NCBI GenBank assembly: GCA_016711485.1
Contig: JADJSX010000031.1
Location: 113,501 to 177,500, forward strand
DNA length: 64,000 nt
Direction of reading: 5' to 3'
Source: Leptospiraceae bacterium
Lineage (GTDB): Bacteria > Spirochaetota > Leptospiria > Leptospirales > Leptospiraceae
Position numbers and translations under genes: made by a program. Of this stretch, positions 51,412-60,606 are shown in pieces. The notes under the pieces were generated by a model. The model saw nothing but the letters and a program-made list of their open reading frames with translations, did no database searches and was not told the origin of the DNA. The number at the start of each line of letters is the position of its first letter. The stretch's first letter is position 1.

Positions 51412-51487
51412 AGTTACCTTAAATTGCTTTAGGAACAGTAGGAAATATGAAACATAAATTAAGAATACTAAAATGAGTTAAAAGTAT

Positions 51488-54304
51488 ATGAATATGCCAG
51501 GAAATAGAACGGGGAAAATTTTAGTTATCGACGATAGTGTTACGATGTTGGCTTATATAGGGTCTATACTAAAGAAAAGTGAGTATGAATTTGAATCAGC
51601 GATAAATGGAAAAGTAGCATTCGAAAAGATTAATGCCCATAACTTTAATCTTATACTGTTAGACGTAATTTTAGAAAATGAAACAGGCTTTGAAATCATT
51701 AAAAAGCTTCGATCTAACTTAAAATCAAAAGATGTACCGGTAATTTTTCTAACCCAAGTGGCAGATAAAGAAAGTATTGCAACCGCACTTGAATTAGGTG
51801 CCGTCGATTACATAGCAAAACCTTTTTCAGACCGAGAGCTATTGGCTCGTATTAAAACGAATATAGAGTTTCGGTTTTCAAGGGATAATCTAGAGAATGC
51901 GCTTCAAGAATCACTTGAGTTCAATAGAGCATTGGATGAAATGATCCTTATAACCATAATAGAGAGGAATGGAAAAATACTATATGTGAATGATAAGTTT
52001 TGTACTATTTCTAATTATAGTCGTGAAGATTTAATCGGTCAAAATTATCAACTATTAAAATCAGATTACAATGGCAAGAATTTCATTCACGAACTTAATA
52101 ATATAATATTGAGTAAGAGTCAATGGAATGGTGATATAAAGTATTATACAAAAGACGGAACTTTTTTTTGGGTGGCTACTACCATTACTCCCCAATTTGA
52201 TACAGACGGTAGCATTGAAAAATTTATTATAATTCAGTATGACATCACTAAACATAAGCAAACAGAAGATTCTCTCAATAAAAGTAAACGATACCAGGAA
52301 TATATTCTTAATAATTTATTAACGGGAATCGTTGAAATTAATCTAGAGGGGCATATTATATATGCAAATCAAGCCGCCGTAAAAATTTTAGACATTAGCC
52401 AAGATGAGGTTACAAACCGTTATTTCAATGAACGGACATGGCATCAAATTGATGCAAATGGAAATCCCTTCCCAATGGACAAATTGCCATTAGCCATTGC
52501 CATGAACGAAAAAAAAGTAGTTACAAACATAGAGCACGGTATCATGAACGATGATGGTGATAATAAATGGCTTATCGTGAATGCATTTCCAATACTGGAT
52601 GCTCAAAATAACCTGCAAGGAGCAATTGCTAATTTTATAGATATTACTCAGCGTAAAGTAAGTGAAGATTTATTGCGCGAAAGTGAATCAATATTATCTT
52701 TCAACGAAAAATTTGTTCGGATGGTAACTAATTCAATGTCGGGTATGGTCGCTTATTGGAATAAAAATTTGCGATGCACATTTGCGAATGAAAGATACCA
52801 GGAATGGTTCGGAAAAACAACGGCACAAATGTTAGGAATTCATTTACGCGACCTAATTGGAATAGAAACTTATACTAAAAATTTGCCTTTAATTGAAAGA
52901 GTTTTACGAGGAGAAAATATTCAACTTGAAAATAAAATAACAAAACTCAATGGGGAGGATGGCTTTGTCTTAGTCGATTATGTTCCTCATTTTGAAACTG
53001 AAACACGCGAAGTCTTAGGTTATATTGTTGTTGTCACTGATATCACAAAATTGAAATTAACTGAGATAGCATTATCTGAACAGAAAGAAAAAGCAGATTT
53101 AGCAAATCTAGCCAAATCAGAATTTCTTGCAAGCATGAGTCATGAAATCAGAACTCCTTTGAATGGTGTAATAGGTTTTACAGATTTATTAATGAAAACT
53201 GAATTAAGTGATACACAGGCTCAGTATATGGGAATTGTATACAATTCGGCTATTTCTTTGCTAGACTTATTAAATGATATTTTAGATTTTTCAAAAATTG
53301 AAGCAGGCAAGTTAGAACTTGCAAATGAAAGATTAGATTTATTTGAATTGATAGAACAATCTACAGACATTATTAAATATAAGGCAATTGAAAAAAAAAT
53401 AGTTTTATTAAAATCTCTATCGACCTCTTTACCTAGATTTATTTATGGAGATTCAATAAGACTCAGGCAAATACTTGTTAACCTTTTAGGGAATGCAATT
53501 AAATTTACAATGTCTGGAGAAATAGAAGTAAAAGTAGACTATGATAAAACTAAGAAAGGGGAATTAGTTGTATCTGTTAGAGACACGGGCATTGGAATTT
53601 CTAAAGAAAACCAAAAAAAAATATTTGAAGCATTCTCTCAGGAAGATGTATCCATCACTCGTAAATACGGCGGCACTGGGTTAGGTTTAACTATTTCAAA
53701 TAAATTACTCGATCTAATGAAAAGTAAATTAGAGTTAGAAAGCGAAGAAGGAAAAGGGAGTCGGTTTTACTTTGCTTTAAATGTGCAAATCGATGAAGGT
53801 AGCGATTCTAATAGCGAGAAAAAGCTAAAGGATAAATTAGATAAATTAGAGTCTGACAGCAATTTCAATAAAGATCCTGAGGTATTACTTCGCAATGTCA
53901 AAATTCTGGTTGTTGACGATTCTTCAGTCAGTCTGTTCCTAGCAAAGACCATGCTTGAAAAACTTGTTCCCAATGGAATTATTATTGAGGCGAGTGGTGG
54001 TGAAGAATCAATTAAACAGTACATAAAAGAATTGCCCGATTTAATTTTCATGGATGTCCAAATGCCAATCATAGATGGATTGCAGGCAACAAGAGAAATT
54101 AGAAAAATAGAAAAAGGTAGGAAGGTTCCGATTATTGCACTAACAGCAGGAACAGTAAAAGAAGAAATAGCTAAATGCTTCGAAGCGGGTATGAGTGATT
54201 ATGCGAGCAAACCAATAGTTCTGAACACATTGAAAAAAATTCTTAGTAAATGGTTAAATGAAAAGAGTGTAATTGATGACATTATTGAAAAAAAAAGAAT
54301 CTGA
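51488..54304 (+). CDS. Hybrid histidine kinase with two receiver domains
   Basis: 938 residues. REC (about 10-130, LVIDDSVTML, LLDVILENETG, YIAKPFS), three PAS domains (about 145-260, 265-395, 405-525; ILYVNDKFCTIS, IIYANQAAVKIL, CTFANERYQEWF), HisKA with SHEIRTPLNG near 551, HATPase (about 645-765; RDTGIGIS, KYGGTGLGL), and a C-terminal REC (about 800-930; VDDSSVSLFL, FMDVQMPIIDG, YASKPI). Cytoplasmic: no membrane segment. PAS domains sense a small molecule, redox state or light. The last gene of the cluster; how phosphate flows among the five proteins cannot be read. Confidence 0.88.
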   Translation: MNMPGNRTGKILVIDDSVTMLAYIGSILKKSEYEFESAINGKVAFEKINAHNFNLILLDVILENETGFEIIKKLRSNLKSKDVPVIFLTQVADKESIATALELGAVDYIAKPFSDRELLARIKTNIEFRFSRDNLENALQESLEFNRALDEMILITIIERNGKILYVNDKFCTISNYSREDLIGQNYQLLKSDYNGKNFIHELNNIILSKSQWNGDIKYYTKDGTFFWVATTITPQFDTDGSIEKFIIIQYDITKHKQTEDSLNKSKRYQEYILNNLLTGIVEINLEGHIIYANQAAVKILDISQDEVTNRYFNERTWHQIDANGNPFPMDKLPLAIAMNEKKVVTNIEHGIMNDDGDNKWLIVNAFPILDAQNNLQGAIANFIDITQRKVSEDLLRESESILSFNEKFVRMVTNSMSGMVAYWNKNLRCTFANERYQEWFGKTTAQMLGIHLRDLIGIETYTKNLPLIERVLRGENIQLENKITKLNGEDGFVLVDYVPHFETETREVLGYIVVVTDITKLKLTEIALSEQKEKADLANLAKSEFLASMSHEIRTPLNGVIGFTDLLMKTELSDTQAQYMGIVYNSAISLLDLLNDILDFSKIEAGKLELANERLDLFELIEQSTDIIKYKAIEKKIVLLKSLSTSLPRFIYGDSIRLRQILVNLLGNAIKFTMSGEIEVKVDYDKTKKGELVVSVRDTGIGISKENQKKIFEAFSQEDVSITRKYGGTGLGLTISNKLLDLMKSKLELESEEGKGSRFYFALNVQIDEGSDSNSEKKLKDKLDKLESDSNFNKDPEVLLRNVKILVVDDSSVSLFLAKTMLEKLVPNGIIIEASGGEESIKQYIKELPDLIFMDVQMPIIDGLQATREIRKIEKGRKVPIIALTAGTVKEEIAKCFEAGMSDYASKPIVLNTLKKILSKWLNEKSVIDDIIEKKRI

Positions 54305-54520
54305 AACGGTACTTTTTAATTTTACAGAAGCTTAATATGTGTTTTTATGAGTAAGCGCTACTTACATCTGAATTAGAGGATTAGCAAACATTTGAAGAAC
54401 AAGTTATTCTGAATCTTTTAGTTAAAAAATCTGTTAAAAATGCAATTTAAAAAATTTTTATTTCGGGAGTTTGTAGTGAAAAATTCTTATCTACCTATTA
54501 TTCAAATAAGTTATATTTAA

Positions 54521-54606
54521 TAACTGACGTTACGCAAAATAGGAAAATTACGAAAATGAAATATAATTTAAAAATATTAGAAAATACTAATGAATTAATA
54601 GAATCA
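54521..54606 (+). repeat. Inverted repeat flanking the signalling cluster, right arm
   Basis: TAACTGACGTTACGCAAAAT, then AGGAAAATTACGAAAATG and the start of a small frame. Opposite orientation to 47500-47586. The match covers about 85 bp with some changes. Confidence 0.7.
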
Positions 54607-54738
54607 ATAGCTTGGCTGAAGGCCAATGTCATTAAGTTAAGAAAACAGAAAAAAATTAACCACATTATGTTGCGACCCTTAGGAAGCAACATTGAGTTCA
54701 GGCGCGAAGAACACGAAGAAGAGAGAAGATTACATTGA
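54556..54738 (+). pseudogene. Small gene start, right copy, running into a repeat
   Basis: 60 codons: MKYNLKILENTNELIESIAW, LKANVIKLRKQKK, then sequence from the hairpin repeat at 54663. AGGAAAA 10 bp before the ATG is a plausible ribosome site. About the first 36 residues look like real protein; the rest is repeat. The family was not recognised. It faces away from the signalling cluster, as does its left counterpart. Confidence 0.45.
54663..54699 (+). repeat. Dispersed hairpin repeat (TGTTGC...GCAACA), copy 3
   Basis: Almost identical to 25923-25959. It replaces the 3' part of the small gene above. Confidence 0.75.
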
Positions 54739-54768
54739 AAATCCTTCTTGAACTTCGTGCTCTTCGTG
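54704..54768. repeat. Inverted repeat of CGAAGAACACGAAG type
   Basis: GCGAAGAACACGAAG and CTTCGTGCTCTTCGTG are inverted arms about 30 bp apart. A common type of intergenic filler element. Confidence 0.5.
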
Positions 54769-54842
54769 GTTAGAAATCCTTAACTTAATGACATTGACCG
54801 CTAGGTGACAACATCAAGTCCACGCTGGGCTCACCTGAACTC

Positions 54843-54871
54843 TATCATTTCTTTTTAAGAAAGAAATGATA
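54843..54871. terminator. Strong 12-bp hairpin
   Basis: TATCATTTCTTT and AAAGAAATGATA, perfect arms with a 5-nt loop. Outer CTCACCT/AGGTGAG arms extend it. Lies about 80 bp past the minus-strand OsmC gene end and could end that transcript. Confidence 0.45.
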
Positions 54872-54948
54872 ATAGCGATAGCGTAAGGTGAGTTAATAAG
54901 TCATATCTAAAAAATAAAGTCAGAATTTTTCAGAAAAACTACTTCCAA

Positions 54949-55407
54949 TTAAGCTAATAGTATTGGTTCTATAATGACTTCTGAGGAAATAGAATTTCCA
55001 ATGAAACAATTAATATGAGCGGTTTCATGTAATTTGGCGAAAACTTCTTCTGTGGGTGTAGTTTCTTTCGTAAATCGTATATGTGGTCTTAGGTAAATCT
55101 TTGTTATCTGCAACTTTCCATTAGAACCTTTTTCCAGAATCCCAACACTTTTATCCGTATACTCTTTTACTATTAGCTTTTTTTTCGCAGCGATGGCTAA
55201 AAAAGTAAGCATTTGACAACTCGAAAGTGCAGCTACTAATAACTCTTCCGGATTAGAATATTCTTCGTTTCCTAAAAAATCTTTTGCTGCTGAGTTAGAT
55301 AAAGTTTGACCACCTGCAAATTGAATCTGGTGGGTTCTGTCGTATGTTTCGTATTTGAATTCTTCTGATTCGGATTTCCAAATTAAATTTATAATATGTT
55401 CTGACAT
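54949..55407 (-). CDS. OsmC-family protein
   Basis: 152 residues from the ATG at 55407, chosen because AGGAG lies 8 bp upstream and the protein starts MSEHIINLIW; a further ATG 24 bp upstream adds only unlikely residues. NPEELLVAALSSCQMLTFLA holds the first catalytic Cys and HINCFIGNSISSEV the second. OsmC/Ohr proteins reduce organic or fatty acid hydroperoxides through this Cys pair. The form closest to this sequence is the OsmC-like branch rather than classical Ohr. Confidence 0.8.
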   Translation of the reverse strand: MSEHIINLIWKSESEEFKYETYDRTHQIQFAGGQTLSNSAAKDFLGNEEYSNPEELLVAALSSCQMLTFLAIAAKKKLIVKEYTDKSVGILEKGSNGKLQITKIYLRPHIRFTKETTPTEEVFAKLHETAHINCFIGNSISSEVIIEPILLA

Positions 55408-55602
55408 GCAAGTCTCCTGTTTTGAATGCAATGATACTAATTAGACTGAAGATATTTATTAGTTACCTCCTTAAATTGGTTTTAAAATAATTGTAATTGA
55501 AATGTATTTTTCTTAGTAGATAATTGATTTATTCCTCAAAATAATACTCAATAAAAAATTTAATCTGTTTGACAGGCATAAACAGCGAGTAAGTGTGAAA
55601 GA

Positions 55603-56373
55603 ATGCAAAATTTAACACTTAATGGTCAAAATCTAGTTAACAGAATCTGTTCAAAATACGGATTGAGTTACAATGCGGTTTTACACATGTTAATCGCTGT
55701 CAACAATGGCAACGGTACTATGGCTCAATTTAATTGCCCCGAACTTGGTGGTGGCGGACAATGGATGAGAGGCGGGATGATTATGGTAGGCGACATGTTT
55801 AACAACGGTTTAAAGATGACTGTCGATAATCTATGTAATGAACTTTCAAATGCTTTAGCAAATATGCAAATTTTTGAAGTTGTTGTCTCTGGTCCGAATG
55901 CGACGAACTGGTATCCTTATGAACTTGGAACTCCATCTTCTAGTGGATCTCAAAATAATATACGATATGCGGTATTCCCTCAAACACGCCGACTTGCAAT
56001 TGATTACAATGGATCAGTTACTATTTATGATACCCTTGATCACAATATTGGTGGTGTGAGTCAACAACAGGGAGGAGATACTTCCCTCACATTTAGTAGC
56101 CAATATGGAACTATTTTGGTAAATACACTTCCTCGAATTTCAGGAAATCCTCCTTACCAAGCACCTGTGGTTAATTTTGTTAGCCCGCAAGTAACTAATC
56201 AATTTGTAGAACAGCCCCAAAATCAACCAAATTTTTCCACACAATCTAATTCTAATCCCAACTCAGCAGGAGTTCTTGAACTTTTAGAAAAGTTAGGGAA
56301 ATTGCATGAAGCTGGGGTATTAACTGAAGCAGAGTTTAATTCCAAAAAAACTGAATTATTAAATAGGCTTTAA
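55603..56373 (+). CDS. SHOCT-domain protein of unknown function
   Basis: 256 residues, no signal peptide. The N-terminal 160 residues have GGGGQWMRGGMIMVGDMFNN and NIRYAVFPQTRRLAIDYNGS, not matched to a family. A Gln/Asn/Pro/Ser-rich linker (about 185-220) leads to a C-terminal SHOCT helix pair (VLELLEKLGKLHEAGVLTEA, then EFNSKKTELL). SHOCT is a short oligomerisation or anchoring motif. The stop is 21 bp from the end of the convergent PP2C gene. Confidence 0.65.
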   Translation: MQNLTLNGQNLVNRICSKYGLSYNAVLHMLIAVNNGNGTMAQFNCPELGGGGQWMRGGMIMVGDMFNNGLKMTVDNLCNELSNALANMQIFEVVVSGPNATNWYPYELGTPSSSGSQNNIRYAVFPQTRRLAIDYNGSVTIYDTLDHNIGGVSQQQGGDTSLTFSSQYGTILVNTLPRISGNPPYQAPVVNFVSPQVTNQFVEQPQNQPNFSTQSNSNPNSAGVLELLEKLGKLHEAGVLTEAEFNSKKTELLNRL

Positions 56374-56394
56374 CTAACATTCGATAAAAAAGTT

Positions 56395-57429
56395 TTACTC
56401 TAAAATTTCAATGCCTAAGATGAGACAATCATCATTGACAGGAACACCAAAACAATAGGCATTGAATTCTTTAATAATGTACTGAATCGACTCTTCAATA
56501 GAATGATTTTGAGTAGAGGCTTTAGTGAATAAATCACATAGACCTTTGGGACCAAGGATTTTATTATTTATGTTTCTAGCTTCCAAAATCCCATCTGTAA
56601 TAAAATAAACTCTGTCCTTTGGTTGTAAGGAAATCGTTAGCTCTAAAAAACTTAATTCATCCATAAGTCCAAGTGGTGATCCAGGGATTTCGGCTAACGT
56701 AGTTATATTTTCTTTTGAAGAATATATAAATGGATAAGGATGTCCTCCTCGAGAAAATAGAAGTTTTACGGAGTCCTTTTGAAATTCAAACAATCCGTAA
56801 ATAGCTGTAAAATAACTGTCATCCGGTAAATACTTATTAGCCTCAAAATTTAGTGATTCCAAATATTTTGAAGGAGAATTTACATGTTTATTATTATTTG
56901 CTAGAACGTTTACTAAGGAAGTAATTAAGGCTGCTGAAATACCGTGACCTACAACATCCCCTACGAGGATGCTGAGTGTATTTTCATTTATTTTTTGTAG
57001 GGAAAGAAAGTCACCGCCTACAGGGTTTAATGGTATATATTTGTATGCAATTTTGCATTGTAAAAACTTAGATATTTTTGGAAGAGAAAATTCTTGGATT
57101 ATTTTTGCGGCTTCTAAGTCTTCTTTGTAAATAGAAATCATCTCCCGTAAATTTGTTTCTATCGCATTTCTAGAAATGATTTCGAATTTTAATTCTCTAT
57201 TAATTTTTTCGGCTCTCTCTTGTTTTATTCCTGCTAATCTCGCGAATAATCCTAAAAAAAGGGGAGCGGTATTAATGACCCAGAGAAGGGCGGTATTAGT
57301 TTGAACTTGCAATAGCAAAGAAAAAGAAATTGTTCCGAACTTGTTTAATGATTCAAACAAAGTAGATAGAATTGGAAAAAGTAATCCAAATAATACTCCA
57401 GAGATTGTAAATTTATTAACTGTTTTCAT
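56395..57429 (-). CDS. Membrane SpoIIE/RsbU-type PP2C phosphatase
   Basis: 344 residues. Two N-terminal membrane segments (about 10-60), a coiled coil (75-105), then a SpoIIE domain (about 115-340) with NPVGGDFLSLQKI, ILVGDVVGHGISAALITSL and RVYFITDGILEARN, which carry the metal-binding Asp residues. Such enzymes dephosphorylate STAS antagonists. The STAS protein at 1978 is a candidate substrate in the same genome but is far away. No receptor domain beyond the membrane segments. Confidence 0.85.
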   Translation of the reverse strand: MKTVNKFTISGVLFGLLFPILSTLFESLNKFGTISFSLLLQVQTNTALLWVINTAPLFLGLFARLAGIKQERAEKINRELKFEIISRNAIETNLREMISIYKEDLEAAKIIQEFSLPKISKFLQCKIAYKYIPLNPVGGDFLSLQKINENTLSILVGDVVGHGISAALITSLVNVLANNNKHVNSPSKYLESLNFEANKYLPDDSYFTAIYGLFEFQKDSVKLLFSRGGHPYPFIYSSKENITTLAEIPGSPLGLMDELSFLELTISLQPKDRVYFITDGILEARNINNKILGPKGLCDLFTKASTQNHSIEESIQYIIKEFNAYCFGVPVNDDCLILGIEILE

Positions 57430-58190
57430 TCAAATTTTTTCAGATAGAAGTTATCTAGATATTTTTCCTTTGTCGCTTTTTACCGTTTCAATTGATGTGG
57501 ATTTTTTAAAATCGAAAAATTCACAAGTTTCCAATCAGTCGAATCGTTTTAATTTTAAAATAGAATTTTGTTATCTATTATTGAAACACACTATGCATAC
57601 AAATTTCTAAAGATAACATTCTAAAAGTAAATAGAAATAATCAAGCTATTAAAATAAGACCGGAAAATATCTGAGTAGTATTTGGGAAATAGTTTTGGTA
57701 TTTTGGAAATGGTAAAGTGTGTGAATACTAGTAAATGTATCGATTAGCGATATACTGAAAACTAGCGCACACGTTAGGATGCGGCGCTAATTGAATTCGA
57801 AAAATATTTATATGTTATTTTTTTTTCAAGAAATAATATACAATAGCGGTTATAATACTAAAAAAAATGGCACACACAGTCCATAGAATTTTTTCACCCA
57901 AACTCATATTTTTTTTTACCATAAATACATCATATATCACCCAAACTGCAGCTATAATCGCTACAATACTTAGTAAATTTGTCATCATAATAATTCTCCT
58001 TTCTTTTCTACTAATAGTTTCGGAATAATTGAAATTGAAAGAAATTATTTATTTTGCAGTATGATTTTAAATTTCTGATTATGAATTTACATTGGTAAAA
58101 ATCTAAAACTAGTAAAAATTGGATGAAACGCGCAATATTCAAGTGTTGACTTAATTCTAATTATTAGGATTCTAAAGAAAGGTTATTGAA
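57430..58190. other. Intergenic region containing one small gene
   Basis: 761 bp of AT-rich DNA. The only supported content is the 57-residue membrane protein at 57815-57988 on the minus strand. The rest shows no motif or repeat that I could identify. Confidence 0.5.
57815..57988 (-). CDS. Small two-helix membrane protein (57 residues)
   Basis: 57 residues, too short for a usual cut-off. Starts MMTNLLSIVAIIAAVWVIYD, then VFMVKKNMSLGEKILW and a second helix TVCAIFFSIITAIVYYFL, ending KKK. GGAG lies 7 bp before the first ATG. The layout (membrane segment, short loop with a Lys/Gly/Glu turn and Trp, second segment, basic tail) resembles PLDc_N-like small proteins, in which a first helix with xWxIYD is followed by GEKILW. 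The role is unknown. The ribosome site and membrane topology support it as real. Confidence 0.7.
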   Translation of the reverse strand: MMTNLLSIVAIIAAVWVIYDVFMVKKNMSLGEKILWTVCAIFFSIITAIVYYFLKKK

Positions 58191-59183
58191 TTGGAAAAAG
58201 ATTTAAATAGTGTACCGTATTCGGTATTAGACTTAGCTATTGTTAGAGAAGGCCAGTCTATATCGGAAACTTTTTCCATGAGTGTAGATTTAGCTCAAAA
58301 AGCAGAAGATTGGAATTATAAAAGAATTTGGTTTGCCGAACATCATAATATGGAAGGAGTCGCAAGTTCTGCTACTTCTGTTTTGATTGGACATATTGCC
58401 TCACAAACAAACTCGATTCGAGTTGGCTCTGGTGGAATAATGTTACCGAATCACGCTCCACTTATTATCGCTGAACAATTTGGGACTTTAGAAACTTTAT
58501 ATCCTGGACGTATTGATTTAGGATTGGGTAGAGCGCCCGGAACAGATCAACTAACATCGATTGCCCTCCGCCGAAATCAGAAAGCAGCTATTGAGTTTCC
58601 GGAAACTGTATTAGAATTACAACAATATTTTTCCGCTACAAATGTTATGAGCAGAGTAAGAGCAATACCGGGGGAAGGATTAACTATCCCAATTTGGATA
58701 TTAGGATCAAGCACAGACAGTGCACATTTAGCGGCAGAATTAGGTTTGCCGTATGCGTTTGCAAGTCACTTTGCTCCCGCTCAACTTATACAGGCAATTG
58801 CAATTTACCGGCATAAATTTCGGCCTTCCGAGAATCTAGAAAAACCCTACGTTATGCCATGCGTTAGTGTAATATGTGCGGATAACGATAAGGAAGCTGA
58901 AATCCTAGCTACTTCCTTTAGAAAATTATTTTCTGGAATCATCACAGGAAAAAGAGAAAAATTAAAACCTCCGATTGGTCCAGAAATTTTATTTTTAGAT
59001 CCAGCAGTTGAAACTGCCGTTCAGCAAATGATGGCATATTCGTTTATTGGTGGAAAGGAAAAAGTAAAAAAATTATTACAAACTTTTTTGCATCAAACGA
59101 AAGCAAATGAGATAATTATTACAACGCCCATTTACGATCACGAAGCTCGCCTCTATTCTTATCAATGTATTTCTGAATTTTGA
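58191..59183 (+). CDS. LLM-class flavin-dependent oxidoreductase
   Basis: 330 residues from a TTG start with GAAAGG upstream. Luciferase-like TIM barrel: IWFAEHHNMEGVASSATSVL near 47-67, RVGSGGIMLPNHAPLIIAEQ and GRIDLGLGRAPGTDQ are signatures of the MsnO8-type branch. Uses reduced flavin for mono-oxygenation; the substrate is unknown. Alone, with no adjacent flavin reductase. Confidence 0.85.
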   Translation: MEKDLNSVPYSVLDLAIVREGQSISETFSMSVDLAQKAEDWNYKRIWFAEHHNMEGVASSATSVLIGHIASQTNSIRVGSGGIMLPNHAPLIIAEQFGTLETLYPGRIDLGLGRAPGTDQLTSIALRRNQKAAIEFPETVLELQQYFSATNVMSRVRAIPGEGLTIPIWILGSSTDSAHLAAELGLPYAFASHFAPAQLIQAIAIYRHKFRPSENLEKPYVMPCVSVICADNDKEAEILATSFRKLFSGIITGKREKLKPPIGPEILFLDPAVETAVQQMMAYSFIGGKEKVKKLLQTFLHQTKANEIIITTPIYDHEARLYSYQCISEF

Positions 59184-59375
59184 GAATGTTTTTTCTTCTT
59201 TTTACAATTCAAAGTTGAATCTCATATTATTAGTTCATTAGCATTTTCTAATATTGAGAATTTCACTTTAAATTCCAAAATTCCATTTTTTACTCCATAT
59301 ACGTTTTAAACCTAGATTTTAATTGTTTGCATTTCTATGGATTTGATTTGCATTTACTTTAATTAGGAGAAATCA

Positions 59376-59726
59376 ATGAAAAAAATTTTAGTTATAAGTT
59401 TATGCCTATTTTTGGCAGGAAATGTTTATTCTGATAAATCAGAATGTGGCAAAAAAGCAGAAGAAACCTTCACTACAGAAAGAGATGCCTGTAAAGAAAA
59501 AACAGGTGAGGAAAAAGGAAAATGTATTGCGGAAGCAAAAACTAAAAAGAAAGCTTCTATGCAAGAATGCCACAAAGTTGTAAAAGAATGTGTCGAAAAA
59601 GCAAGAGGAGAGAAAAAAACTGCAATGGAAGGTTGTAGAGAAAAAAAGGCTGAAGAAAAAAAAGAATGTAAAACTGCTACCGAAAAGAAGTTTGAGGAAT
59701 CTAGAGACGCTTGTAAAAAATCTTAA
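59376..59726 (+). CDS. Exported Cys/Lys/Glu-rich small protein
   Basis: 116 residues. Signal peptide KKILVISLCLFLAGNVYS, cleavage probably before DKSEC. The mature part has eight Cys at fairly regular intervals of 7-15 residues in a highly charged helical setting (CKEKTGEEKGKC, KKASMQECHKVVKEC, EGCREKKAEEKKEC). It has the look of a disulfide-stapled long helix, as in Cys-rich repeats. Family not recognised. A clear terminator follows. Confidence 0.7.
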   Translation: MKKILVISLCLFLAGNVYSDKSECGKKAEETFTTERDACKEKTGEEKGKCIAEAKTKKKASMQECHKVVKECVEKARGEKKTAMEGCREKKAEEKKECKTATEKKFEESRDACKKS

Positions 59727-59742
59727 TTCGTTTTAAATACAG

Positions 59743-59776
59743 AAAGAGCGGGTAATCTTGGATTGACGCTCTTTTT
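59743..59776 (+). terminator. Terminator after the Cys-rich protein
   Basis: AAAGAGCG and CGCTCTTT arms (8 bp) around a 16-nt loop, ending TTTTTAC. It starts 17 bp after the stop. Confidence 0.6.
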
Positions 59777-59988
59777 ACTAGATGTAGATGTTTATGATTT
59801 TCTACGCCACCATTTACAATGATTACACGGATTCTGCGGTTCGGAATATTGAAATTTCATTAGAGCGTGTGAAATCTGTAAAAAAATCCCCTCTAGGATA
59901 ATTCGATTTTGTCTGTGATTCGCAAGGAAGGATGGTAGTAAATTTAATACCTTGACTCATAAGAAGTTTTGACAAATCTAGCAATCAA

Positions 59989-60528
59989 ATGGCAAAAGAA
60001 ACAGAAATTGATGAAAATGAATTAATGGCAGAAGAAGAGAGTCCAGAATTATGGGAACGTGTTCTCATGTTAGTGGGAGTGGTTGGATTTAAGGAAGATA
60101 AAGCTTGGGCGGAAGATGCTCGGGAAACGATTTGGAAAAAAATTGAGGCATTACCTGAAGATGTGATCGAAATTCCGGAAAGTATTTTGGATTCAATCTC
60201 AGATTTGATGATAAAAGTAATTAGTGAATCAAAGGTTCCAGAGATTTTACCAGTTTTAAATTTAATTCCAGAAACAAATGATGATTTTATTTTATTTCGA
60301 AATCGAATCGCACTTATTCTGATTGCTCACTTAGATATGTATGATGATGATTTAGAAAGTAAAAAGGAAGTGATTCAAGATTATAGCAATTTTATTAAGG
60401 AAGAATTCGTAGGATTTGAAGAAGATTTTGAATCTGCGTTTGCTGAGTTCGATTTATCACTCAGTGAAAAAGAAGATTTCTTTTTAGCAAATTTTTTTCC
60501 AGAGCGATATGAAGCAGAAATCGAATAG
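59989..60528 (+). CDS. Acidic hypothetical protein
   Basis: 179 residues, strongly acidic (AEEESPELWERVL, DLDLSLSEKED-type patches), no signal or membrane segment. All helical by appearance; LPEDVIEIPESILDSISDLM and FILFRNRIALILIAHLDMYD are the hydrophobic cores. Family not recognised. A short distance upstream of the glutamate synthase-like gene in the same direction (79 bp). Confidence 0.6.
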   Translation: MAKETEIDENELMAEEESPELWERVLMLVGVVGFKEDKAWAEDARETIWKKIEALPEDVIEIPESILDSISDLMIKVISESKVPEILPVLNLIPETNDDFILFRNRIALILIAHLDMYDDDLESKKEVIQDYSNFIKEEFVGFEEDFESAFAEFDLSLSEKEDFFLANFFPERYEAEIE

Positions 60529-60606
60529 GAATAATAAAAATAGAATAAAAACTTTTACTTGCATCTAGTTAAGAGTTCCAATACTTTCGTCTAGTGCGAG
60601 AGGAAT

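Larger units (their letters stand above)
54305..54948. other. Intergenic region with inverted and dispersed repeats
   Basis: 644 bp: right arm of the flanking inverted repeat, a small plus-strand frame (54556-54738), a hairpin repeat (54663-54699), an inverted repeat at 54704-54768, a reversed copy of the 11223 element, and a strong hairpin (54843-54871). Confidence 0.5.

Noticed and set aside
59823..59960. 45-codon minus-strand frame (MSQGIKFTTILPCES...) and an overlapping frame ending CNHCKWWRRKS
   Set aside because: Both look somewhat protein-like but they compete for the same DNA and neither has a ribosome site; they could be a frameshifted remnant.
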